From Bacteroides sp. AN502(2024) (GTDB lineage: Bacteria > Bacteroidota > Bacteroidia > Bacteroidales > Bacteroidaceae), in contig NZ_JBGFSP010000003.1 in the NCBI RefSeq assembly GCF_041227145.1, forward strand, positions 2,046,001 through 2,110,000: 64,000 bases of DNA. The letters run 5' to 3'. Below are positions 54,512 to 63,519 of the stretch, in pieces (position 1 is the first letter of the stretch; each line of letters begins with the position of its first letter). Both the position numbers and the translations under genes were made by a program. Below the pieces are notes generated by a model. It ran no database searches and was not told where the DNA came from. It saw only the letters and a list, made by a program, of their open reading frames with translations.

Positions 54512-55291
54512 TTATGGTATTAACCTATACTTCCGTTTGGCTACGTCCCGGCTGCAAAAATTGAAATGCCACCATTCGCCGGGTAATGCACGGAATCCGG
54601 CCTCTTTCATCACCTTTCGCAGCAGTAGCCGGTTCCGACGCTCCGTTTCACTTATTTTTCCATTACGTACCAGTTCGATCTCGTCTGTGATATGGGCTTC
54701 CACGCCTAAGTGGTCTACTTGGGTTCCCATAGGCAGGGGCTGTCCCGAAGAGTCCTGAATACTGATGTCTACTGCCAGTCCGTAGTTGTGTAACCCGCCT
54801 CCGCGGTTGGGGTTGGAGACATATTTATATTTGGACGTTCCTTTCACTACGTCCCACATCTTTTTCTGTACCGACATTGGACGTGCCGCATCGTAAATGA
54901 TAAGGCTGTAAGACGGGTGCAGTCGCTTCAATGCTTTCTGTGCCTCTATCAGGGCGTATGCCGCATCCGGATGCAGGTAGGCTTCCGTTAAGTTATCGTA
55001 AAGCACTTCGCCCGTGAAATTATCAGCCTGTGTATACATTAACTTGACAACGAGGCTGCTATCCAGATCGGTTATGTTGACGAGTCCCAATGAGTCCATG
55101 TAGAGAGCCATTGCGCTTCGCTCCGGCGGTGGCGGTGAGATGGTGGCACATTCTTCACCGGATCGCATATCGTCCGGTGTATATCCGTATTCCGCCGGGG
55201 TGGGAATCTCCTTCTCCTTTGGACCGGAAAAGAAGGAGCATCCTGTCAGCAACAAACAGAAGACGGTTAGACTATATTTTAGAATGGTCAT
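54512..55291 (-). CDS. D-alanyl-D-alanine dipeptidase (VanX/DdpX-like, M15) lipoprotein
   Basis: Protein of 259 residues with a lipoprotein signal (VFCLLLTGCSFF). The zinc and catalytic motifs of the M15D family are present: IYDAARPMSVQKKMW, HNYGLAVDIS (H-x6-D), and EWWHFNF (E...H). It hydrolyses D-Ala-D-Ala released from cell-wall turnover, so that D-Ala can be recovered. It need not mean glycopeptide resistance: no vanHA genes are near. Its promoter (55315-55322) has tandem palindromes upstream. Confidence 0.9.
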   Translation of the reverse strand: MTILKYSLTVFCLLLTGCSFFSGPKEKEIPTPAEYGYTPDDMRSGEECATISPPPPERSAMALYMDSLGLVNITDLDSSLVVKLMYTQADNFTGEVLYDNLTEAYLHPDAAYALIEAQKALKRLHPSYSLIIYDAARPMSVQKKMWDVVKGTSKYKYVSNPNRGGGLHNYGLAVDISIQDSSGQPLPMGTQVDHLGVEAHITDEIELVRNGKISETERRNRLLLRKVMKEAGFRALPGEWWHFNFCSRDVAKRKYRLIP

Positions 55292-55314
55292 TCAAACTTT
55301 GTTATTTAGTGTGC

Positions 55315-55322
55315 CAAAGATA
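55315..55322 (-). promoter_or_regulatory. -7 promoter element of dipeptidase gene
   Basis: TATCTTTG on the minus strand, 24 bases before the ATG at 55291. Confidence 0.6.
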
Positions 55323-55396
55323 CTTCTTTTTGGCTTTAACTCCAATAAGCTATCCTTAAATTCGGATTGTTTAAGTGTCAGGCCATGCCAACATAT

Positions 55397-55473
55397 TGGC
55401 ACAGTTGTGCCAATGCGATGGCACAATCTTGCCACTTCGATGGCACAGCTGTGCCAATACGGTGGCACAACTC
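55397..55473. repeat. Tandem 22-bp palindromic repeats
   Basis: Three full copies at 55397-55418, 55419-55440 and 55441-55462 and a partial copy at 55463-55473. Each begins TGGCACA and has the dyad TGGCACA-N2-TGTGCCA (perfect in copies 1 and 3), followed by a 6-base linker (ATGCGA, CTTCGA, ATACGG). Exact 22-base period, not a multiple of three, so not coding. They lie 75-150 bases upstream of the dipeptidase -7 element and just after the DUF6493 operon. Confidence 0.85.
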
Positions 55474-55502
55474 AAGAGATTAAGTAACTACGACCGTTCC
55501 TC

Positions 55503-58379
55503 TTAATGTTGGATATTATCCACCGCTTTCTTCAGGTTGGCTACCCCTTTCCAAATGTCCAACAGATGCAAGACCTGTTCGTCTTCGGCTTTGCTGTTGT
55601 TGACGGACAACAGTTCCGCATATATCTCCAGCAACTTCTTCAAATCTTTGACCGGCTTTTCCGGAAGTTCCGCCAGCATTGCCGCGATGAGTGTCTCCAG
55701 TTCCCGGTTGTGCAGGGGACTGACATTCATCATTTGTCGCTCCATCAGGTCGGTGAGTCTTTTCAACGGTCCCCAGCCGGTATGTTGATGTGAACCTAAT
55801 ATTTTGCCTATGCGCTTGCTGTCCATGCACCCTTTGCCTACACGATCTATCCAGATTTCAGCGGCATAAGAACGGGAAGTCTTATCCGCTACCAACATGC
55901 AAGTGGCTTCCAGCAGATAAGACACTTCGTGCCAAGCATGCCTTAACTGATGAAGTGCCTCGATGGCGGTCCGGGTGATGTCTGTCTCCCGAACCTCGGC
56001 TACCCTCGGATCGTATATGGCACTGCGGATACACCATACAAATAAGGGTTCCGGCATATTGGGAGTTAACCATGCCAAACGCGGCAAGTCATTTAGTATA
56101 TCGTCGAAACGTTCTATCAGCGGATACATTTCGACCACTAACGGATGTGAATCGCATGAATGGTAGTTGATTCTCTCATCAAATGTATCTTTGTTGACGA
56201 CATGAGCGTTTTTGCTTTCCGGAATGTCGAAAGCAAGAATCGGGGTGGTCCATTCTACGACTTTCTTGTTGTAATCGGTATATGAGTGCGTTTTCAGATA
56301 GGTCCTCCACGTAAAGTTTCCGGTCAGGAACTCGCGCGGCCCTTTATTGTATGAGAAATCTTTGAATTCGGCGTAGATTGTCTCGGGCGACTTGATGAGT
56401 CCTGCCGTCATCCACCAGGAAGGATGGGTGAAGGGCGCTTGGGGGCGTGCGTCGTCCGCTCCCAGCAAGAAAGCCAGCAAGCGTCGGTATTCTCCCTCTA
56501 AGCCTTGAAGGAGGATGGGGAGTTCTTGTGACGAATCATCCAATGCCACTCGCGAGAGTGCGATTTGCATATCCATATCGTCCGGCTCGGCGTTTGCCTG
56601 CCGGTATTGCTTCAACCGTTCCACCAAGGTTGCCGGTTCGATAAACATTGGAGCATGGGTGGGAGTGGACAATAGGGGTAAAGGTCTCTCCTTGCTTTCC
56701 AGAAGGTCCAATGTCCGGCATAACAGCTGCCTGTAAACGTGGAATTTCTCTTCTTTGCCCGTTTTCTGACGGATGGTGAGTTCCTGCAGATTGCGATAGC
56801 CCCAGTTACCTTTCTTCAGTTCGTCCTTCCGTACCATTTCCCGATGCAGGTCGCTTAGCTCTTTCGTTTCTTTAGGGAAACGTTTAACCAGCAGCTTCGC
56901 ATAATCAAGGAGGAAAGTCGCCATGAGTTGGTCTAACAGGCTGCTTCGCGAACTTCCTCCGTCTATCAGTACTTTGTAGGCGCGTTGAAGGATGGGTGCC
57001 CATTGTGAGATTTGTTCCGCTTTCTGCCGACGGTCTTCTTGCAATAAGGCGCCGAGTAACAGGTCGAAGTGATAGATTTCGTTCACATCCAATACTTGTC
57101 CGGCAAGAAATATCAGGTCTTCGGTGGAAGCGATTTCCTCTATCCGGTTGTCCTCACGGATAAGGGGGAGTATCGGTTCATGCACGAAAGAGGCGGAATC
57201 GTTGCCGGACTGTCCGGAGTGGGCGGGAGTCGCCTCATTATGCTCCAGATAAGCCCTCAGCTCTTTTTTAGTGTTTGCCAACATCGTTTCCGTATATGCG
57301 GAGAGCGCTTCCCTTAATGCCGCGGATTCCGTCTCTCCATACGTCAGAATCAGTTTGGCTACCTTGCTTTGAGTGGATTCTTCCCGGCTCATCAATCCTT
57401 GTGCGGCAACACGACAGATGGCATCGCGAAAATCCCTTCTTTCTTTTGCCAGCTTGTCAAGTACGGCCAGTGTGTTTTGATGGACAGCCTTCACGTCTGA
57501 AGCGAAAAGCACGGAAGCCTGACTTAGAAACTCTTCAACCCGGAATTGCGGGTGAACGCATAGGTTCTTCAGCAGTCCGAGTATGATATTTGTCGGGCGG
57601 CTGTGAGGGGCGGACAGGACGGCGAATATTTCCGGTTGCAACGCGAGCTGCTCTTCCATGGCGGGGGCAAGTGCGGCAAACATGCCCGCAAACCAGCCGC
57701 ATAGGTTCTTGTTCAGATTCCGGTTGACGGCAAGCAGAGATTCTTTTAATACACGCATACGATCCAGTTGACCGTGTTCTACGAAGTATCTGAAAGAGAA
57801 ATAAGGTTGTCCGCCATTCCTGCCATCCACCCGGTTTTGCCCGCAGTCGTATTGGAACAGATACCAAATATGCTCTTTGAGTGTGATTGCCCGCTTTTGC
57901 AGGAAATCGGTATTATCCAGTTCGTTCACCAGATACCCCGCGATGGTTTGTGGAGAGGGCGTTAGGGTGAGCACTCCCTGTTCCATCCAATCCATCAGGA
58001 TTTCGTAATTCATTCCGTAGAAACCGCTGAACTCTTTGCCCTCACCCTCTTTGAAGAAGCTGTCGAGCCAGGAAGGGACATGCCATGGAATCAATTCGTT
58101 CAAATGCGCGGTGTAGATTCCCCATTCATATTTGCGGAATTCTTTCAGGGAATAGATAACGAGAGCCGTAAGGTTGATGATGCGCTGCTGTTCGGGAGTT
58201 CCCCGTTTGCCGTACGTCCTCTCGTCAAGTTTCATGAATCTATTGTAGTATTCTTCCAGTCTGTTCAGGCAGGGTATCAGGCTCTTTCGTTCTTCCCGAG
58301 TGAGTCCTTGCAGAAAGGGGATGATGGCATCACCCAGTTGCTTTTCCACTATTTCATTGAGGCGTTCTTCCGGAGTCAT
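55503..58379 (-). CDS. Large DUF6493-like protein, second paralog
   Basis: Protein of 958 residues (ATG 58385 is two codons earlier). Largely helical, with HEAT-like rhythm: LNEIVEKQLGDAIIPFLQGLTREERKSLIPCLNRLEEYYNRF. It is paralogous to the preceding gene throughout: both share DITLKEHIW/AITLKEHIW, a WFAGMF or WFAGFL block, LPLLSTPTHAP/LPLLSTPTHTP and a closing domain with NNSKAEDEQVLHLLDIWKGVANLKK. No catalytic motif. Such proteins accompany SWIM zinc-finger genes. Seven bases after the first paralog. Confidence 0.7.
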   Translation of the reverse strand: MTPEERLNEIVEKQLGDAIIPFLQGLTREERKSLIPCLNRLEEYYNRFMKLDERTYGKRGTPEQQRIINLTALVIYSLKEFRKYEWGIYTAHLNELIPWHVPSWLDSFFKEGEGKEFSGFYGMNYEILMDWMEQGVLTLTPSPQTIAGYLVNELDNTDFLQKRAITLKEHIWYLFQYDCGQNRVDGRNGGQPYFSFRYFVEHGQLDRMRVLKESLLAVNRNLNKNLCGWFAGMFAALAPAMEEQLALQPEIFAVLSAPHSRPTNIILGLLKNLCVHPQFRVEEFLSQASVLFASDVKAVHQNTLAVLDKLAKERRDFRDAICRVAAQGLMSREESTQSKVAKLILTYGETESAALREALSAYTETMLANTKKELRAYLEHNEATPAHSGQSGNDSASFVHEPILPLIREDNRIEEIASTEDLIFLAGQVLDVNEIYHFDLLLGALLQEDRRQKAEQISQWAPILQRAYKVLIDGGSSRSSLLDQLMATFLLDYAKLLVKRFPKETKELSDLHREMVRKDELKKGNWGYRNLQELTIRQKTGKEEKFHVYRQLLCRTLDLLESKERPLPLLSTPTHAPMFIEPATLVERLKQYRQANAEPDDMDMQIALSRVALDDSSQELPILLQGLEGEYRRLLAFLLGADDARPQAPFTHPSWWMTAGLIKSPETIYAEFKDFSYNKGPREFLTGNFTWRTYLKTHSYTDYNKKVVEWTTPILAFDIPESKNAHVVNKDTFDERINYHSCDSHPLVVEMYPLIERFDDILNDLPRLAWLTPNMPEPLFVWCIRSAIYDPRVAEVRETDITRTAIEALHQLRHAWHEVSYLLEATCMLVADKTSRSYAAEIWIDRVGKGCMDSKRIGKILGSHQHTGWGPLKRLTDLMERQMMNVSPLHNRELETLIAAMLAELPEKPVKDLKKLLEIYAELLSVNNSKAEDEQVLHLLDIWKGVANLKKAVDNIQH

Positions 58380-58392
58380 AATCATGAATTTG

Positions 58393-61254
58393 TTATAGGT
58401 TGTTGAGTGAAATCGTCACTTTCTTCAGGTTGCTGTTCGCGCCCCATTCTTGCAGGCGCTGCAGGAGCTGTTCGTCCGTAGCCTTGCTGCGGTTGACGGT
58501 CAGCAGCTCCAGGTATAGTTCAAGCAGTTGTTTGAGTCCGGTGACGGGTTTGTCGGGCAATCCGCCGATGAAGACGGTGAGCAGCTCTTCCAGTTGGCGG
58601 TTGTGGAAGGCACTGCGCTTGTACATGCTTTCGTACACCTGTGTGGTGAAGCGTTTGAGCGGGGCGACTTCCATACCAATCAGCCGGGCGAGGATTTCTC
58701 CTACCCGGCGGTTGTTCATTCTCCCCGCGGATAGCCCTTCCACCCATAATTCGGCCGCATAGGAACGGACTGTTTGGTCTGCGAAAAGCAGCGAACCGCT
58801 CAACAGGAGCAGACTCATCTCTTTGAGCGGGCAGTGGAAAGACAACAGCATGCGCAAGGCACAGGCGAGGGTGCGTTTGCTGTCTTCCTGCGGAGTGCCG
58901 AGAGCCATGTAATGGGAGATAATCCGGGCTATCAACGGTTCCGGGCGGTTGGGGAAGCAGCATAACAGAGGTTCCATGTAACGGGAATCATCTATGTTAT
59001 ATTTGCTGTTGATAATCAGATGTTCCTGCCACAACTGATGGCTGTTGCATTCGGCATATGTATGCCATTTGTAGAACTCGAGTTGGAGCAGACGCCTGTC
59101 CGGTTCGTATGATTTCTCTTTGGGTTGTACCCCTTTCCACTCGTAGTCTCCCGTCAGATAATTATGCGGCAATGTGTTACATGCGAAAGGCTTGAATGCT
59201 TCAAATTCCGTCTCCGGCGCTTTTACCAGTCCGGCGGCCATCCAGGCGGTCGGATGGTTGTAGGGCGGTTCGGGTTGTACGTTTTCATCCAACAGGAACA
59301 GACAGAGATGCAGGTATTCATCTTGCAACAGCTGCCGGGCGGTGGCGATGGCTTCTTCCTTGTCTTCCATGGCACAACGGGCAACAGCCAGTTGGAAATC
59401 CCACGAACAGGGTTTCTTTCCCGCTTCCTGATATGCGGCAAGCCGGCGTATCAGTTCGGTGGCCTGCAGGTATGCCGGGGTATGGGTGGGAGTGGAAAGC
59501 AGCGGCAATGTATTTTCTTTTTTGATTTGGCGAATCACATTCAGCCATAATTGTTTGATGGGTGTGAAACAGGTCACGTTGCTGTAGCAGGGTTGCCAGT
59601 CGGCAAGTCGTTTGAAAGAGCGCTCGTCATAAACTCCCCTGTTTTCATCTATTCCTTTCAGCCTTTCTTCCAATCGGGTGAACATATTTCTCAAAATTCC
59701 GGTGTCGGAGGCATCTTTCTGTACCCATAAGCGCCGGTATTCCAACAGAAAAGTGGCAAGAAGCCCTTCGTATGGCCTGAAACCATTGGCAACGATATCG
59801 GCTGCCCGTTGGAAAACGGGTTCCATCCGGCCGAGGTCTTCCTTATCCAATTGGGGATGGAAGGCAATGATGGCGGCAATGGTTGTTTCTATCTCCCAAC
59901 TTTCCTCCATGTCGAACAAACGGCTGATCAGGAACAGGAAGTCTTCTTTGTCGGCGGGGGATGGGATACGATTGTCTTCCCGGCAGATGCGTACCGTTTC
60001 TCCCGCATTTGCATCGGGTTCATGGGCTTCTTCCGCAGGCTGTGGCTTGAAAGATGCGAGTACCGCTTGCACGCTTTGAAACATCTCCGGTTGATAAGAC
60101 CGTAGCGTTTCCCGGAGATTGGGCGAAGAGGCGTCTCCGTGTCTTGAAACAAAGTCGGCGGCTTTCTTTTGCAGGCTTTCGTCCTTTCTCAGGAAGAGTT
60201 GGCAGAGCGTGACGCAACAAGGCTCTTTCATCTCGGGATGCCGGGCAACGATCTTTTCAAAGATGGAGCAGATGGTTAATAGCGAGTTCTTGGCACCGGA
60301 GAAGAAAAGGGGCGTTGCCCGTTCGATGAATTCCCGATAACGGAATCCTTCTTCGTCCGCGATGCTCTTCAACTGTTGCAACATCACGTTCACCGGCTTG
60401 GTGTAGGAAGAAGTGAATGTTTGCATCATCTCTTCTTGCAAGGACAACAACTCTCCGGGGGTCGGTCGCAGCGTTTCAAGGAACCCGGCAAACCATCCTG
60501 CCATGTCTTTCTTGAAATTCCGGTGAAAAGTGGTGAGTGTGGCTTTAAGCAGCCGTTCCCTGTCCAGACTGCCGTCTAACGAGAAGCGGTAGAGAGCGGC
60601 ACTGAAACTTTCATCCCGTGCGGTAATTCCTTTTTTATAAGCCTCTTTGGCGCGATCATCCTGAGAGCCGATGGACGATTCGTATTCAAAAAGCGTCCAG
60701 ATGTGCTCTTTCAGGGTGATGTCATGCTCAAGTAACAGCTCACTGTTGAAAGTATCGTCTCCTTTGTCTCCCTTCTTGCTAATGACGGTAGCCCGGGGAA
60801 GCAGATGCGCTACCCGGTTTGGCGAGAATTCTTTGAGGTATCCCATATCCATGAGCCGCATCAGCTGTTCGTAATTGAGCTCGAAATTAAACCAAGTCTT
60901 GTCATCGTTGATAAAGTCGGTCAGCCAGGCGGGGTTGTAAAGCGGGAGTAGTTTGCAAAGCATGTCAAACTTCACGTGATATGCCATATCCATTCCCCGC
61001 TTGTCGGCACATACAAACTGTACGGCCGATAGAAAATGTGCCCACGCTGAACAGACGTTTGTCACAAAGCTGATACCGAAGGACTTGCTTTTTATTCGTT
61101 GTAACTCCCGGATCACCGGCAGCAGCTTCCGCCTGTCCTTCATTGGCAACTCCAATACTCTCTTGATAAAAGGGATTAATATCCTCTCTTCATTCTCCGG
61201 AGTATCCACATAGGTTTCGGATAACTCTTCCAGTTCCTTTTTCAGTTCTTCCAT
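58393..61254 (-). CDS. Large DUF6493-like protein, first paralog
   Basis: Protein of 953 residues from ATG 61254 (MEELKKELEELSE), chosen because it overlaps the SWIM gene end by only 13 bases; the longer frame overlaps it by 94. Helical throughout. It shares many blocks with the second paralog (for example WFAGFLETLRPTPGELLSLQEEM against WFAGMFAALAPAMEEQLALQPEI; LLSTPTHTPAYLQATELIRRLAAYQ against LLSTPTHAPMFIEPATLVERLKQY). Gene duplication within the operon is the simplest explanation. It may act as a scaffold or sensor partner of the SWIM protein; function unknown. Confidence 0.72.
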   Translation of the reverse strand: MEELKKELEELSETYVDTPENEERILIPFIKRVLELPMKDRRKLLPVIRELQRIKSKSFGISFVTNVCSAWAHFLSAVQFVCADKRGMDMAYHVKFDMLCKLLPLYNPAWLTDFINDDKTWFNFELNYEQLMRLMDMGYLKEFSPNRVAHLLPRATVISKKGDKGDDTFNSELLLEHDITLKEHIWTLFEYESSIGSQDDRAKEAYKKGITARDESFSAALYRFSLDGSLDRERLLKATLTTFHRNFKKDMAGWFAGFLETLRPTPGELLSLQEEMMQTFTSSYTKPVNVMLQQLKSIADEEGFRYREFIERATPLFFSGAKNSLLTICSIFEKIVARHPEMKEPCCVTLCQLFLRKDESLQKKAADFVSRHGDASSPNLRETLRSYQPEMFQSVQAVLASFKPQPAEEAHEPDANAGETVRICREDNRIPSPADKEDFLFLISRLFDMEESWEIETTIAAIIAFHPQLDKEDLGRMEPVFQRAADIVANGFRPYEGLLATFLLEYRRLWVQKDASDTGILRNMFTRLEERLKGIDENRGVYDERSFKRLADWQPCYSNVTCFTPIKQLWLNVIRQIKKENTLPLLSTPTHTPAYLQATELIRRLAAYQEAGKKPCSWDFQLAVARCAMEDKEEAIATARQLLQDEYLHLCLFLLDENVQPEPPYNHPTAWMAAGLVKAPETEFEAFKPFACNTLPHNYLTGDYEWKGVQPKEKSYEPDRRLLQLEFYKWHTYAECNSHQLWQEHLIINSKYNIDDSRYMEPLLCCFPNRPEPLIARIISHYMALGTPQEDSKRTLACALRMLLSFHCPLKEMSLLLLSGSLLFADQTVRSYAAELWVEGLSAGRMNNRRVGEILARLIGMEVAPLKRFTTQVYESMYKRSAFHNRQLEELLTVFIGGLPDKPVTGLKQLLELYLELLTVNRSKATDEQLLQRLQEWGANSNLKKVTISLNNL

Positions 61255-62597
61255 TTCGATAGTTTCTTTACTGCCAGAATATGTTTGCAAGCGCCGCGTT
61301 CGCCCTGATTGCCGCTGAACCAGGTGCAGGTGCAACGCTCTTTTCCGCTCTTTCTGTCCAGAATGACGGTATGCCTCACCCCTCCGCTTCCCGCCACACG
61401 GGCTTCCGTCCGGTCACCGTCGTTCGAGATGATTTCCACTTTGCCTTCTTCAACCAGCTTTTCAGCCGCCATCATTCGGGGGTTGAGGCCGAGGATGCGT
61501 TCGGTTTTGAAAGGCAGGCGGCGGTAGAAGAAACGATTCTCATCCAAATCAAATCCCAGCAAGCCCATTGCCGCCAATCGTGCCGAGAGAGAATCCACCT
61601 TTTCCAAGTCAATCTGTTCCTCTATGGCGAACAGAGTGGGATTGAACTGTTGGTTGGCATAACAGTATTTGTCCATCGCGTCTACCCACCTTTCGGGTAC
61701 GTCCTCGAGCAGGGATTCCAGCGCGGCGCCTTCTCCGGAAAATCCTCTCCAACATTCGCGGGAAAGAGAAAGGCTGAAGCGGACCGGACCGAAATAAAGT
61801 TGCCAGATGGTGGATTGCATGCCGGGATGCGCGAATACCCTCAATTCATCGGCAAAGGGAAGCAAAGGCTCGAGCAAGCGCAAACGGTGCAGCCCGCCGA
61901 TGCAGACGGCATTCACGCTTTTCACCGGTGAGAAGGCGGGGCTCTGACCGCGCACCACTAAATAATAGTCGCATTTCACACTGCTTTTCGGCAGTGTCCG
62001 GAAGAGTTGCAGGGCTTGTATGCGGTTGAAGGAGAAGCGCTTTTCGGCAAGGGACTGATAAATCTGTACGGTAGTCAGCCCCTTTATCCATTTCACGGGC
62101 AGGGGAACTTTCCGCTCCACCACTTTCTCGCCTCCGCGATAAAGCCCCACCTCCTTGGGACCGACCGACATCACCACATTCTCCCGTCTGCCTATTCCTC
62201 CTAAGGCGGAAATCATTCCGGGGTTAAAATCGACATTCGTGGTCCCGTTTTCCGGGAACTCCCCGTCGTGCCCGTCGGGCAGTACGTCCACCCGGGCATA
62301 TACACCCGCACAATTGGAAAACCCCTCAAAGCGCAGGCGATTATTTCCCGCCGTTACAATCGGGTCTTTCAGCAAGGAAAGCTGTGCGGGCGTCAGATTG
62401 AAACCGGACTGCACAACGTTGGACAACGCGATGAGGCAACGCGCCGTTATATAAGGTTGCGTCAGCTTCCCCCAAAAGAAGCAGGGGGCTTCTTTCTTCT
62501 CTATCTCGCTGTATTTGGCAAGAAACAGCTCATCTCCTCCGCCGGCTTGCCGCAGAACGGATGGGGCGGCATAGTGATAAGATAGTGTGTCGGTCAT
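61242..62597 (-). CDS. SWIM zinc-finger protein
   Basis: Protein of 451 residues from ATG 62597; the longer frame starting at 62633 would overlap the -7 element. The SWIM motif CTC-x12-CKH (C422, C424, C437, H439) closes the protein, as in the E. coli yehQ type. The rest is a mixed fold without known enzyme motifs (e.g. RVDVLPDGHDGEFPENGTTNVDFNPG). First gene of the three-gene operon. In other bacteria SWIM genes sit with MoxR-type AAA and vWA genes; neither is in view here. Confidence 0.8.
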   Translation of the reverse strand: MTDTLSYHYAAPSVLRQAGGGDELFLAKYSEIEKKEAPCFFWGKLTQPYITARCLIALSNVVQSGFNLTPAQLSLLKDPIVTAGNNRLRFEGFSNCAGVYARVDVLPDGHDGEFPENGTTNVDFNPGMISALGGIGRRENVVMSVGPKEVGLYRGGEKVVERKVPLPVKWIKGLTTVQIYQSLAEKRFSFNRIQALQLFRTLPKSSVKCDYYLVVRGQSPAFSPVKSVNAVCIGGLHRLRLLEPLLPFADELRVFAHPGMQSTIWQLYFGPVRFSLSLSRECWRGFSGEGAALESLLEDVPERWVDAMDKYCYANQQFNPTLFAIEEQIDLEKVDSLSARLAAMGLLGFDLDENRFFYRRLPFKTERILGLNPRMMAAEKLVEEGKVEIISNDGDRTEARVAGSGGVRHTVILDRKSGKERCTCTWFSGNQGERGACKHILAVKKLSKWKN

Positions 62598-62630
62598 GGA
62601 TAACAAATTGGTATTTGGTTGTACATTGCC

Positions 62631-62638
62631 CAAATATA
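62631..62638 (-). promoter_or_regulatory. -7 promoter element of SWIM-DUF6493 operon
   Basis: Reads TATATTTG on the minus strand, 34 bases before the chosen ATG at 62597. It supports the shorter start. Confidence 0.55.
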
Positions 62639-62854
62639 GAAATTAATTCTTACGTGAAAAAAGAAGTAGGATAATTTACATCACTTTGGAGTGAGTGTGT
62701 GAAATTATACAATATCGTCGAAAGACTAATTGATGCCTCTTATTATACTGGCTATGAGATATAACCTTTTATAGTCTGACACATTTTTTATGCACAAAAG
62801 CGTTATTTTTTATAAATATTCTTAAATAGTATGTTCATTTTTTCCAGAAAATAA

Positions 62855-62862
62855 TACTTTTG
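62855..62862 (+). promoter_or_regulatory. Orphan -7 promoter element
   Basis: TACTTTTG fits the consensus and is not followed by any gene of normal size before the terminator at 62979-63018. Confidence 0.45.
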
Positions 62863-62868
62863 TGCCCA

Positions 62869-63018
62869 TGATTAGTATGTTTTAGCAACTAATCTAAATT
62901 AAATCTTATGAATTTTTAAAGATGAAAAAGACAGCTGTTTGTGAAAATCGCTAATATTGTTTGTTTTGTTTGTGTTATCCCATTTTGAGTCAGGTGTGAC
63001 TTCAAAATGGGATTTTTT
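62869..63018 (+). ncRNA. Candidate small transcript of about 150 bases
   Basis: Bounded by the orphan -7 element and a strong terminator (62979-63011, T run to 63018). It includes a ten-codon frame MKKTAVCENR at 62922-62954. Either a small RNA, a leader peptide, or what is left of a gene interrupted by the insertion sequence. Confidence 0.3.
62979..63018 (+). terminator. Strong terminator
   Basis: CCCATTTTGA pairs perfectly with TCAAAATGGG (63002-63011), extended by an inner GTCA/TGAC stem, and followed by ATTTTTTG. Confidence 0.8.
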
Positions 63019-63108
63019 GCGTAATGGTTTCTTTTTATTGTTGAAAGTGTGCCAATGATCGGTTACGGTTCACCGGTAAAATCATGTGGTCTTCTTCTCT
63101 CCAATTCT

Positions 63109-63116
63109 TATCTTTG
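63109..63116 (+). promoter_or_regulatory. -7 promoter element of IS transposase
   Basis: TATCTTTG, perfect match, 17 bases before the ORF1 ATG at 63133. Confidence 0.6.
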
Positions 63117-63132
63117 CCTTCAAAAAACTCTT

Positions 63133-63519
63133 ATGACTAGTTACGATACTCTTTTAGTTCTTGCTCGCTTCATACTCCCAGCTGACCTGTTGGAGTGTTT
63201 TGATATTGTTAAAATAGAGAACACCGCTGAAATGTTAACCATTCATTTAGATGAGCAAAATCTTCCTCCCTTGTCCTCTAGGGTTCACTCTTTAGAGTCC
63301 AAAGGTTTTCTTCCTCCGGTTTATATTCGTGATTTTCCTATCCGTGACCGTAAGGTAAGCTTATGTGTACGGCGTTGTAAATGGCTCGACAAGGAAACTG
63401 GTTCTATCATCTGTAACACTTTTGAGCTTACCGCTCAGGGAACGCGACATTCAAAAGAATTCGCGTCTTTTTTAAAAGGATTGCTTGGAGAAATACCCGA
63501 TTACGGCCCGCTCTCTTGA
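63133..63519 (+). CDS. ISAon1-type transposase, N-terminal ORF
   Basis: Protein of 128 residues from ATG 63133 (MTSYDTLLVLARFILPADLLECFDIVKI), the typical start of the ISAon1 N-terminal region within the ISL3-like group. A cysteine-poor DNA-binding domain follows (FPIRDRKVSLCVRRCKWLDKETG). The catalytic ORF lies in the next (+1) frame and overlaps by about 44 bases, so the full enzyme needs frameshifting or reinitiation. Confidence 0.8.
   Translation: MTSYDTLLVLARFILPADLLECFDIVKIENTAEMLTIHLDEQNLPPLSSRVHSLESKGFLPPVYIRDFPIRDRKVSLCVRRCKWLDKETGSIICNTFELTAQGTRHSKEFASFLKGLLGEIPDYGPLS

Larger units (their letters stand above)
62639..63108. other. AT-rich spacer before right-hand insertion sequence
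   Basis: Holds the operon promoter, a possible small transcript (see 62869-63018) and the left end of the insertion sequence, which should lie near 63045-63090. No protein gene longer than about ten codons is supported. Confidence 0.45.

Noticed and set aside
54512..55291. Glycopeptide-resistance (van) cluster
   Set aside because: A VanX-like dipeptidase alone, with no vanH, ligase or vanRS; such dipeptidases commonly recycle cell-wall D-Ala-D-Ala.
55419..55434. Possible sigma-54 promoter (TGGCAC-N4-TTGC) within the tandem repeats
   Set aside because: Spacing is one base short and the match arises from the repeat unit itself; other copies lack it.
55397..55473. CRISPR array
   Set aside because: Six-base linkers are too short to be spacers, and no cas genes are near.
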